This document shows positions 1-7,861 of a stretch of DNA of 64,000 nt, one piece after another. The translations under genes and the position numbers were made by a program. This stretch comes from Paracoccus lutimaris. GTDB taxonomy: Bacteria > Pseudomonadota > Alphaproteobacteria > Rhodobacterales > Rhodobacteraceae. The notes beneath the pieces are model-generated. The model worked only from the letters and a program-made list of their open reading frames with translations. It did no database searches and was not told the origin of the DNA. How positions within the stretch are numbered: the stretch's first letter is position 1; every line of letters begins with the position of its first letter. The stretch covers positions 233,881 to 297,880 of the forward strand of contig NZ_QPJL01000002.1 of NCBI RefSeq assembly GCF_003337565.1, in the 5' to 3' direction.

Positions 1-329
1 TCGCGCAACTGCATGCGCTCGAGGATCGATTTGACCGCCTGCCCCTTGGGCGTCCAGTCGATATGGGGAAAGACGAACCGGTCCCAGATCCCCAGCTCTT
101 CCAGCTTGGCCCTGGCGGGTTCAAGATCGTTCTTCGAGCAGATCGAGCACATGATCCCGCGATCGACCAGATCCCTGACCAGATCGATATGGGCTTGCAC
201 GGGGGTGATTCCGCCCTCGGACAGGGTTCCCTTCCAGAAGGTTTCATCCAGATCCCAGATGACCACCTTGATGTCCTTGGTGACGGCGAGGAAACGGTCG
301 TCTGACATGAATTCCACTTTGAACGACAT
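1..329 (-). CDS. HAD-family FkbH-like protein, N-terminal part (cut by window edge)
   Basis: The reverse strand is open from an ATG at 329 (or an in-frame ATG at 308) to the window edge, giving about 109 residues. The N-terminus carries the HAD nucleophile motif DLDETFWKGTL, followed by a conserved SKND segment (CSICSKNDLEPA) typical of FkbH/class IIIC HAD-like proteins. Such domains occur in acyl or glyceryl transfer enzymes and in phosphatases tied to polysaccharide or polyketide pathways, so the substrate cannot be told. The C-terminal half lies outside the window, so whether an acyltransferase domain follows is unknown. It reads away from the MerR gene next door. Confidence 0.75.
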   Translation of the reverse strand, partial: MSFKVEFMSDDRFLAVTKDIKVVIWDLDETFWKGTLSEGGITPVQAHIDLVRDLVDRGIMCSICSKNDLEPARAKLEELGIWDRFVFPHIDWTPKGQAVKSILERMQLR

Positions 330-424
330 ATGATCAGTTTGCAGATTTATCAGCTTTCAGCGGATATGCCACCTTGCAGTGCAGCGGCCACGCGCCGCCA
401 CACGGATCGCGGGCATGGACGGCA

Positions 425-814
425 TCAGGCCATCAGGGCCGACGACAGCTCGGGCTGCGCCTCCGCCTTGCCGGCCTTCAGTTCCGCCATCAGCGCCGCG
501 ATCCGGCGCCGGCGATCCTCGGCATCGGCGATCAGCGCGGTGACGGCCGCGTGCTTTGCCGCCAGCAATGTCAACGCATCCTCGCATGAGATGACATGCG
601 CGCCCTCCTGGGGCTCGACCCTGGCGATCTCGCGCAGCGTGAAGCCAAGGCCCTGCGCCTGCTCGATGAATCTCAGCAGGCCGACCAGCCTGGCCGGATA
701 GTCGCGATAGCCATTGGCCAGGCGTTCACCCGGCGGGATGATCCCCTCGCGCTCATAAAAGCGGATGCGCGAGGTGCTGACGCCAGCCGCTTTGGCAATT
801 TCGCCGATTTTCAT
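425..814 (-). CDS. MerR-family transcriptional regulator
   Basis: This 129-residue protein starts MKIGEIAKAAGVSTSRIRFY, the N-terminal winged helix-turn-helix of MerR regulators, followed by the usual REGIIPP and GYRDY segments and a C-terminal helical effector or dimer region (about residues 75-125). The start at 814 was chosen because the family begins at this methionine; an upstream in-frame extension to 847 would run across the promoter dyad. Only one cysteine (in ISCEDA) is seen in the effector region, so a metal or iron-sulfur sensor is unlikely. It is divergent from the flavin oxidoreductase at 888 and probably controls that gene from the shared intergenic region. The inducer is unknown. 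Confidence 0.88.
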   Translation of the reverse strand: MKIGEIAKAAGVSTSRIRFYEREGIIPPGERLANGYRDYPARLVGLLRFIEQAQGLGFTLREIARVEPQEGAHVISCEDALTLLAAKHAAVTALIADAEDRRRRIAALMAELKAGKAEAQPELSSALMA

Positions 815-825
815 CGCCAGAGCCC

Positions 826-857
826 TTGACCTTAAACCTAGGTTCAAACCCTATATC
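826..857 (+). promoter_or_regulatory. MerR-type promoter with dyad operator in a 20-bp spacer
   Basis: A -35 TTGACC (826-831) and a -10-like TATATC (852-857) are separated by 20 bp, longer than the normal 17 bp. The spacer holds the near-perfect dyad TTAAACCTAGGTTCAA (832-847). An over-long spacer with a centred palindrome is the classic layout of MerR-activated promoters. It sits between the divergent MerR gene and the oxidoreductase and points toward the latter. Confidence 0.7.
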
Positions 858-887
858 CATGGCGAACCCATAGCAAGGATCGCAACA

Positions 888-2156
888 ATGTTTGATCATT
901 CCACCGACTCGCGCCTGTTCGAACCGCTGCACCTGCCCGGCGGACAGGTCATCGCAAACCGCATCGCCAAGGCCGCGATGGAAGAGAACATGGCCGATTC
1001 CGCCCATCTGCCTGATGACGCGCTGCTGGCGCTTTACCGCCGCTGGGGCGCGGGCGGCTCCGGGCTGTTGCTGACCGGCAATGTCATGGTGGCCGCCGAT
1101 GCGGTGACGGGTCCGGGCGGTGTGGTGCTGGATGCCGGGCAGCCGCTTGAACCCTTCCGACGCTGGGCCGAGGCCGGGCGCGCCCATGGCGCCCGGATCT
1201 GGATGCAGATCAATCATCCCGGCCGCCAGGTTTATGCCGCGACCAACCCCGTCGCCATCGCGCCCTCGGCGGTGCCGGTCGAGCTCGACGGCTATTCCAG
1301 GTTTTTCACCCAGCCCCGCGCCATGACCGAGGCCGATATCGCACGCGTCATCGGCCAGTTCGCCGAGACCGCCGCGCTGGCCGAACATGCCGGTTTCGAC
1401 GGGGTCGAGATCCACGCCGCGCATGGCTATCTGCTGAGCCAGTTCCTGTCGCCGCGCACCAACCTGCGCGACGATCAATGGGGCGGCGCGCTGGGAAACC
1501 GCGCCCGTCTGCTGATCGAGATCGTCCGCGCCATCCGCGCCCGCGTCGCCCCCGGCTTCGGCCTTGGCGTCAAGCTGAACTCGGCCGATTTCCAGAAGGG
1601 CGGGTTCGAGGCCGAGGATGCCGTGGCGGTGGTCCGCCTGCTGAACCACGAGGCGGTCGATCTAGTCGAGATCTCGGGCGGCAGCTATGAAAGCCCGGCG
1701 ATGCAGGGCCGCCCCGAACGTGCCAGCAGCCGCGCCCGCGAAGCCTATTTCGTCGAATTCGCCCGCGACATCGTGGCCGAAGCAGAGATGCCGGTCATGG
1801 TCACCGGTGGCATCCGCCGCCGCGCCACGGCCGAGGACGCCCTTGCCCCCGAGAATGGCCGCCCCGGCGTCGCCATGGTCGGCATCGCGCGGGCGCTTGC
1901 CTATGTGCCGGACCTGCCGTTGCTGTGGCGCAAGGGCGAAAGCGTCGCCGAGGTGCCGGTCCTGCGCTGGAAAGGACGGCTTTGGGCCGGGATTACGACC
2001 ATGGGTCTGACCAAGCTGCAAATGCGCCGGCTGGGCGCGGGCAAGATGCCCAAACCCGATGCCTGGGCGCCGGGGGTCCTCATCTCGGATCTGCTCCGGG
2101 CCTGGCGGCGCAATGGCCAGTATCGCGCCTGGCTGCGCCGGCGCATCGCCGGATAA
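888..2156 (+). CDS. NADH:flavin oxidoreductase, Old Yellow Enzyme family
   Basis: This 422-residue protein is a flavin (FMN) TIM-barrel reductase of the OYE/2,4-dienoyl-CoA reductase type. Visible family motifs are QINHPGRQ (about residues 106-113), HAAHGYLLSQFLSPRTN (about 176-192), the WGG/NRARLL segment after it, and VTGGIRR near the FMN phosphate site. It is much shorter than the three-domain 2,4-dienoyl-CoA reductases, so it lacks the C-terminal FAD/NADH domain. The start at 888 has AAGGAT just upstream; the frame is open further 5' but would run through the promoter. Likely substrates are activated alkenes such as enones or enals, controlled by the divergent MerR regulator. Confidence 0.88.
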   Translation: MFDHSTDSRLFEPLHLPGGQVIANRIAKAAMEENMADSAHLPDDALLALYRRWGAGGSGLLLTGNVMVAADAVTGPGGVVLDAGQPLEPFRRWAEAGRAHGARIWMQINHPGRQVYAATNPVAIAPSAVPVELDGYSRFFTQPRAMTEADIARVIGQFAETAALAEHAGFDGVEIHAAHGYLLSQFLSPRTNLRDDQWGGALGNRARLLIEIVRAIRARVAPGFGLGVKLNSADFQKGGFEAEDAVAVVRLLNHEAVDLVEISGGSYESPAMQGRPERASSRAREAYFVEFARDIVAEAEMPVMVTGGIRRRATAEDALAPENGRPGVAMVGIARALAYVPDLPLLWRKGESVAEVPVLRWKGRLWAGITTMGLTKLQMRRLGAGKMPKPDAWAPGVLISDLLRAWRRNGQYRAWLRRRIAG

Positions 2157-2727
2157 GCGGGCTTGGCCGCCGGCATGGACGGCATGGACGGCATGCTGAC
2201 GGCTGACAACTGACGGGCGGCGCTTCACCGGCACGTTCTCGAACCCCGACAAGCGCCCGGACGGGCTTTCGCCGCAAAACGATCCGCCGGATCCGCTGGG
2301 GCCGGTCGCGGGCGGCTCATCCGGTTGCCGGATTCCGGCAGTATCCCGGATGCGGGGGCGCGCCCCACCCCCTTCGCCGCATAGCACCCGTGAGTTGAGA
2401 TGCACCCCCCGCAAGCCCGGTGCGCGGCGCCCTTGGCCCGGCCGGGTTTCTCGCAACAAGGGACAGGGATGCCCGCCCGCCCGGGATCCCCGTCGATAGG
2501 CCAAATTCCGCCGATGCGGCGATCATGATTTTCCATCACATTAAATATAAATGATAAATTTACAAAATCCGGCCCGGGAAAAATCATAGACTCGTCTGCA
2601 TTCCGCCAGCATTATCGATGTTAGTTGCGAAATTTTAAGCAACTCATGCTGCGCCAACAGGCAGTTGGCAGCGCCAAAAGCCGTGCAAATCTTACCACTC
2701 ATGATTGTTACACAGGGAGTCTCCAGA
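2157..2727. other. Non-coding stretch between the flavin oxidoreductase and the RTX protease
   Basis: No convincing gene was found here. The left end has a short direct repeat (about three copies of GGCATGGAC near 2172-2196). From about 2525 the base composition turns AT-rich (CATTAAATATAAATGATAAA at about 2538), unlike the rest of the window, which suits a regulated promoter for the protease. Reverse-strand open frames in the middle have no recognisable motif. Confidence 0.5.
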
Positions 2728-5700
2728 ATGCCGCCCGCAGTTCAATCCGACGACCAATGGTGGATCAACGACCAAACCCCGGATAACCCATATGGAAAAA
2801 GCGAGGATTACGAGGCTTTTCTCAATTATGTCGGAGCGCTGCCTCGCAGCCTGACGCCCGCGATTGCGGCGAACCCGCTGCTGATCAATGTGCAGGAACT
2901 GAACAATCATCCCGAATACAAGGCAGCCGCGATTGGCGCGCTGACGATGTGGTCCTCGGTCACCCCGCTTGAATTCCAGATCGTCGACGACAGGCCCTTC
3001 GACCGCACGACGCAATGGATGCAGATCGTCAGCCCCGAACTGGGCGAGGCAAACGATGGCAGCGCCTTTTCAAGCAACCGCTATGTCAGCGTCGGCCAGC
3101 GCTTCCACGATACCGAACCGAACAAGACCGATATCGGCGGCTATGTCTTCGATTCGTTCATTCACGAATTCGGCCATGAATTCGGCCTGAACCATCCGGG
3201 GCTTTACAATTACAGCGGCCCCGGCGGCGTGCAGATCAACTATCTGAACAATGCGACCTGGATCTATGATCGCCAGCAATATAGCGTCATGTCCTATTTC
3301 GACGGCATCGATGTCGGCGAGGATACGCGCTGGTCGGCCTCGACGCCGCTGATGGCGGATATCGAGGCGGTGATCCGGCGCTTTTTCTCGACCGTCGATG
3401 CCGAGGGCAACCGGACCTACCAGACGATCAACCTGAATACCGGCGACAACACCTATGGCTTCAACAGCAGCCAATACGGCTATCAGCTGACCTCCTCGGG
3501 GATGCAGCACGATATCGGCTTCGTGATCCATGATACCGGCGGCATCGATACGATCGACTTTTCCGGCTCGACGGCGGGCACGATCCTGGACCTGCGCGCC
3601 GGGCAGTTCTCCAGCGTCAACGGCCATAGCAACAATGTGTCGATCTTTGCCGGGCACAATGCCGACCAGACCGAATATTACATCGAGAACGGCATCGGCA
3701 GCAGCCATGCCGACGTGCTGATCGGCAATGACGGCAACAACATTCTGGATGGCGGCGCCGGCAATGACAGCATGGCCGGCAATGGTGGTGACGATACCTA
3801 TTTCGTCGATTCCGCCGATGACATCGTCCGCGAGAACGCTGATGGCGGGAACGATACCATCTATGTGCTGACCAGCGTCCTCGACCTCGGCGAGATCGCC
3901 AATGTCGAGAACATCGTCTATGTCGGCGGATCGTCCGTCGAACCCGAGGATGATGACGAGGACGACGAGACCTCGACCACGTCCGGCGGCACGCTGGCCA
4001 GCATCATCCTGGGCACCGCCGGTAATGACACACTGGACGGCGGCGCCGACGGCGACACCATCTTTGGTCTGGATGGCGACGATCTCATCATCGGCGGGCG
4101 CGATTCACTGGCCAGCCGCGACATCAACAACACGATCCCCGTCGCGGAACTTGAGGACCAGACCGAAAGCGATGACGGCAATGACTCGCTTTACGGCGGC
4201 GGCGGCAACGACACCATCATGGGCGGTGCCGGCGACGACACGCTGGATGGCGGCGAGGGCGACGATGTTCTGCGGGGCCAGGACGGCGTCGATGTGTTCC
4301 GGGGCGGCGCCGGGATCGACACGGTCGATTTCAGCATGGAAAGCCCGTTCCAGCTGCTCGTCAATCTCGAGACGAATGTCGCCAGTGGCGGCACAGCCTC
4401 GGGCGATACCTTCTATGACATCGAGAACCTGATCGGCTCGAATGACCGCATCGACAGGTTCGTCGGCAACGCCTCCGCCAACCACTTCATCGGTCAGGGC
4501 GGCGGCGACTATTTCAACGGCCGCGATGGCGATGACCTTCTTGATGGCGGCAATGATGGCGACATCATTTACGGCGAATGCGGCAATGACACGATCATCG
4601 GCGGTGCTGGTCAGGACTATCTGAACGGCGGCGCGGGGATCGACACGGTCGTCTATACGGGCAGTTCCGCCGGTGTCACGGTCGATCTTGTCAACAACAC
4701 CGCCAGTGGCGGCGATGCGGACGGACCGGTGCAGATCGTCGGGCGCGGCACGACCATCCGGCACGACATGCTTGCCGGCTTCGAGAATGTCGTCGGATCA
4801 AGTTTCAACGACAATCTCATCGGTGACGCGCAGGTGAACGATCTTTCGGGCGGCGCGGGCAATGACACGCTGACAGGGGGCGGCGGAGCCGACATCCTGC
4901 AAGGCGGTGCCGGTGCCGATACGGCGGATTACTCCGACGCGACCAGCGGCGTCTCGATCGCGCTCAACGGCGGCGGGAATGTTGGCGACACCTATGTCTC
5001 GATCGAGAATCTTGCCGGTTCGGGCTTCAACGATCTGGTGCGCGGCAGTGTCGGCGCCAATGTGCTGACCGGTCAGGGCGGCAACGATACCATCAATGGC
5101 GGTCGCGGCAATGACACCCTGATGGGCGATTTCGGTGATCGGGGCGACCTGCCGCCGCGTCCGGGGCTGGGCACCGGCTACGCCACGCTGGGGCCGGATG
5201 CGACGAACAACTCGATCGCGACCGCCTTCGACATTTCGAACAACTTCTCGCTGGCTTCCGACCCCGACATATTCGATTCGACGACCGTCCTGCACACGAC
5301 CGTCAACGCCACCGGAAACGGCCAGGGCGGATACTACCGGGTCGAGCTGGCCGCCGGTGCCATCATCACCATCGACATCGATGGCATTGCTGATCCAGAT
5401 GTCCATGACAGCTGGGTCAGGCTGCTGGACGCCGACGGCAATATCGTCGCCGAGAACGATGATGGCGGCGGCGATCCTGGCTCGAACTCGAACCGGGATT
5501 CCAGCACCGTCTTTGTCGTGCCGGAAACTGGCACCTATTACATCGTGGAAGGCAGCTGGTCGCCCTACGCTCCCGGCTCGGGCTGGGCGGAAACGGTGCC
5601 TGCGGGCTCGACATACGAACTGAACGTATCGGTCGATTTCCCGCCTGCGACGCCAGAGCCGGGCGAGGCCGGGTCCGACCGGCTCAGCGGCGGCAATGGC

Positions 5701-6072
5701 AACGACCTGCTGGATGGCGGGCTGGCGGCCGATATCCTGATCGGTGGCGCGGGCGCGGATTCCTTCCGCTTCTCGACCGCACTTGGAGACGGCAATGTCG
5801 ACCGGATCCTGGAATTCAGCACCGCCGACGACACGATCCTGCTGGACAGCCTGGTCTTTGCGGATCTCGGCGCCGAGGGGGTCCTCAGCTTCGGCGCATT
5901 CCAGGCCGGCACCAGCGGTACCGCGCAGGATGCAGATGACCGCATCATCTACGATAGCGACAGCGGGATGCTGTATTACGACGCCGATGGCTCGGGATCG
6001 GGGGCGGCGGTCCAGTTCGCCCGCGTGAGCATCGGGCTGAGCCTCACCTCCGATGATTTCGTCATCATCTGA
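2728..6072 (+). CDS. Serralysin-type (M10) zinc metalloprotease with RTX repeats and a PPC domain
   Basis: This 1114-residue protein has the metzincin zinc site HEFGHEFGLNH (H146, E147, H150, H156) and a Met-turn SVMSYF (M188), as in serralysins. From about residue 290 come the serralysin C domain and a long run of calcium-binding GGxGxDxLx nonapeptides, interrupted by an acidic linker (EDDDEDDE, about residue 410). A beta-rich segment at about 821-971 resembles the bacterial pre-peptidase C-terminal (PPC) domain, followed by a last RTX block and a hydrophobic C-terminal tail ending in FVII. There is no N-terminal signal peptide, so export is expected through a type I system using the C-terminal signal; no such exporter is in the window. 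GGGAG eight bases before 2728 fixes the start. It is about twice the length of classical serralysins. Confidence 0.9.
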   Translation: MPPAVQSDDQWWINDQTPDNPYGKSEDYEAFLNYVGALPRSLTPAIAANPLLINVQELNNHPEYKAAAIGALTMWSSVTPLEFQIVDDRPFDRTTQWMQIVSPELGEANDGSAFSSNRYVSVGQRFHDTEPNKTDIGGYVFDSFIHEFGHEFGLNHPGLYNYSGPGGVQINYLNNATWIYDRQQYSVMSYFDGIDVGEDTRWSASTPLMADIEAVIRRFFSTVDAEGNRTYQTINLNTGDNTYGFNSSQYGYQLTSSGMQHDIGFVIHDTGGIDTIDFSGSTAGTILDLRAGQFSSVNGHSNNVSIFAGHNADQTEYYIENGIGSSHADVLIGNDGNNILDGGAGNDSMAGNGGDDTYFVDSADDIVRENADGGNDTIYVLTSVLDLGEIANVENIVYVGGSSVEPEDDDEDDETSTTSGGTLASIILGTAGNDTLDGGADGDTIFGLDGDDLIIGGRDSLASRDINNTIPVAELEDQTESDDGNDSLYGGGGNDTIMGGAGDDTLDGGEGDDVLRGQDGVDVFRGGAGIDTVDFSMESPFQLLVNLETNVASGGTASGDTFYDIENLIGSNDRIDRFVGNASANHFIGQGGGDYFNGRDGDDLLDGGNDGDIIYGECGNDTIIGGAGQDYLNGGAGIDTVVYTGSSAGVTVDLVNNTASGGDADGPVQIVGRGTTIRHDMLAGFENVVGSSFNDNLIGDAQVNDLSGGAGNDTLTGGGGADILQGGAGADTADYSDATSGVSIALNGGGNVGDTYVSIENLAGSGFNDLVRGSVGANVLTGQGGNDTINGGRGNDTLMGDFGDRGDLPPRPGLGTGYATLGPDATNNSIATAFDISNNFSLASDPDIFDSTTVLHTTVNATGNGQGGYYRVELAAGAIITIDIDGIADPDVHDSWVRLLDADGNIVAENDDGGGDPGSNSNRDSSTVFVVPETGTYYIVEGSWSPYAPGSGWAETVPAGSTYELNVSVDFPPATPEPGEAGSDRLSGGNGNDLLDGGLAADILIGGAGADSFRFSTALGDGNVDRILEFSTADDTILLDSLVFADLGAEGVLSFGAFQAGTSGTAQDADDRIIYDSDSGMLYYDADGSGSGAAVQFARVSIGLSLTSDDFVII

Positions 6073-6083
6073 CACGAAACCCG

Positions 6084-6109
6084 GAGGGGGCGCATCGTTG
6101 CGCCCCCTC
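6084..6109 (+). terminator. Strong hairpin after the RTX protease gene
   Basis: A perfect 11-bp stem (GAGGGGGCGCA / TGCGCCCCCTC) with a 4-base TCGT loop lies 12 bases after the protease stop. No T-run follows, so it may terminate weakly, attenuate, or stabilise the 3' end of the mRNA. Confidence 0.55.
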
Positions 6110-6179
6110 TGTCCGCCGACCGGCCGTTCCGACGCCTCGGCATGGCGCCGGACCACGCAACTAAAAAGGAAAGCCTGCG

Positions 6180-6584
6180 ATGCAGCACCTGACCGATCGC
6201 CGCAAGGTACTTCTGGCCGCCGGAGTTGCGGCGGCCGCCATGATGACCGGGCCAGCCGCCGCGCAATCGACAGATATTCGCGGCACGGTGGAATTCGAAG
6301 GCGGCGCCGAGATACCGAAAGGCCAGATCGCCATCTATCTTGAGGACAGCGCGGCGCAGAACGGCACGCAGAACCGCACCGCCGAGGCGCGCGTCAAAAG
6401 CGATGGCGGCTCCAGGACGATCGATTTTTCCCTGCCCCTGCCCGAAACCGCCGTCGCGAACCCGACAATGCAGATCGTCGCCCGTCTGGAGCGTGCCGAT
6501 GACGGCTGGCTGCTTGCCCGCGGCAGCGCCGATTTCACCGCCGGCGCGCCCGCCCAGATCACGCTTTATACGGTGATGTACTGA
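6180..6584 (+). CDS. Exported YbaY/YscW-like small beta-sandwich protein
   Basis: This 134-residue protein has a twin-arginine-like signal (DRRKVLLAAG, then an alanine-rich core ending AAAQ at about residue 29), so the mature part is about 105 residues. The mature sequence (RGTVEFEGG, IPKGQIAIYLEDS, IDFSLPLPE, ARLERADDGWLL) resembles the YbaY/YscW family of small beta-sandwich proteins; the match is by pattern only. AAGGA lies about 10 bases upstream of the ATG. It follows the serralysin gene on the same strand but is separated by a strong hairpin, so co-transcription is not assured. A role as partner or inhibitor of the protease is a guess from position, size and export. Confidence 0.65.
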   Translation: MQHLTDRRKVLLAAGVAAAAMMTGPAAAQSTDIRGTVEFEGGAEIPKGQIAIYLEDSAAQNGTQNRTAEARVKSDGGSRTIDFSLPLPETAVANPTMQIVARLERADDGWLLARGSADFTAGAPAQITLYTVMY

Positions 6585-6870
6585 CCGGCGGCTGACGAAC
6601 GCCAATCCCGGCATTTCAGCGGCTTTCCCGTGACCTTGGCTCTTGGCGCATTCCCCGCCATGATGGCGGCGTTCATGATTGATTCGTTCCCGGAGGCCAG
6701 TAAGTTGCACGCCCCCCTTTCGTCAGGCCGCATGTTCCGTCCGACCAAGCGCCTTTCCTCATCCCGCGACATGTATCGGCCCCAGCCTGCCGCATGACTG
6801 ACGGACGCCGCGACAATGGTGGATCTGCCGCTTTCCGGTCCTTGACCGGTCGGGCGTCCGGGTGTCGGCC

Positions 6871-7860
6871 ATGCTGCTGACGCGCAGTCCGGTTCGGAAT
6901 GACGGTCCGCGACCGGCCGTCCCGCCCGCGCTGCGCGAGGCGCTGCCCGACCTGCCGGCGGGCCTTCTTGCCGCGCTTTACGGGCCGCAGGCACCTTCGG
7001 GCGTCTATATGCTGGTCGATGCCACCCTGCGGCGCGAGGTCAGCGGCATCTTCGATCTTGACGGGATCGCGCTGCCCTCTGAATGCCTGTTCAATGGCGA
7101 GGCCGCCCTGACGCATCTGGAAAGCGCGCCATGGATCGTCGACATGTCGATCCGCGACCCCGACCGCCCGACCAATCTGGGCTTTCATCGCCGCTTCTTC
7201 GCGCAGCACTGGCCGGTCGGCACCAGCCTTCTGGTCCAAAGCGACGCATCCTTTGCCCAGCTGCGCAGCCATCTGCGCCGCTTTGTCAAACTGCGCGTCA
7301 GGGATGATGGCGGGCGGCGCATCTTCCGGTTCTGGGATCCGCGCGTGCTGCACCCCTTTCTTGAAGTGATCAAGGATGACGCGCCGCGGTTGCGCCGCCT
7401 GGCCAGAACCGATGACGGCACCGCCATTCGCTATCTGATCCGCGCCGGGGACCAGGACCAGCTTTATGCCGCCGAGGCGGCAGAGCTGGCCGATACGCCG
7501 GTCGAGCCGCTTCAGTTGCGGCTGTCGGATTTCGACCCGATCGCCCGCGCGCGCGAGATCAAGCGCCGCCAGCGTATCGCCGACCGCATCCAGCAGGATT
7601 TTCCGGCCGAGCTGAGCGGTCGCCCCCGCAAGGCAATCGACGCGGCGGTCGAATATGCCGTCAACCGCTTCGGCGGTTATGGCTTTCGCGAACATGCCCA
7701 TCTGCATTTCTTCGCCGCCTGGACCGTCTTTTACGGGCCGGAATTCGAAATGGCCGATCCGACCGGCCGCCTGCATGAAATCTGCCAGGAAACCGGCCCC
7801 GAATTGCAGCGCTTCAAGGCGTTCCGGGACCGTTTCGACAGCTTCGAGATAAGGGCCTAG
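6871..7860 (+). CDS. DUF4123 protein, probable T6SS effector adaptor (Tap/TEC type)
   Basis: This roughly 329-residue protein has the DUF4123 layout: an N-terminal GVYMLVDATLR segment, WIVDMS, an LRRFVKLR segment, and the hallmark FRFWDPRVLHPFLEVI (about residues 150-165). DUF4123 proteins bind T6SS effectors and load them onto VgrG spikes (established for Tap-1 of Agrobacterium). The stop is one base from the start of the toxin gene, so the two are almost certainly co-translated. A GTG at 6862 is an alternative start; no strong ribosome site is seen for either. The C-terminal helical part (from about 215) is less conserved. No VgrG gene is in the window. Confidence 0.82.
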   Translation: MLLTRSPVRNDGPRPAVPPALREALPDLPAGLLAALYGPQAPSGVYMLVDATLRREVSGIFDLDGIALPSECLFNGEAALTHLESAPWIVDMSIRDPDRPTNLGFHRRFFAQHWPVGTSLLVQSDASFAQLRSHLRRFVKLRVRDDGGRRIFRFWDPRVLHPFLEVIKDDAPRLRRLARTDDGTAIRYLIRAGDQDQLYAAEAAELADTPVEPLQLRLSDFDPIARAREIKRRQRIADRIQQDFPAELSGRPRKAIDAAVEYAVNRFGGYGFREHAHLHFFAAWTVFYGPEFEMADPTGRLHEICQETGPELQRFKAFRDRFDSFEIRA

Positions 7861-7861
7861 C

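Noticed and set aside
2225..2587. Reverse open frame in the non-coding stretch before the RTX protease
   Set aside because: No motif, runs into the AT-rich promoter-like region, and lacks a ribosome site.
6660..6797. Possible 46-residue peptide upstream of the DUF4123 gene
   Set aside because: No ribosome site and no recognisable sequence; chance opening is likely.
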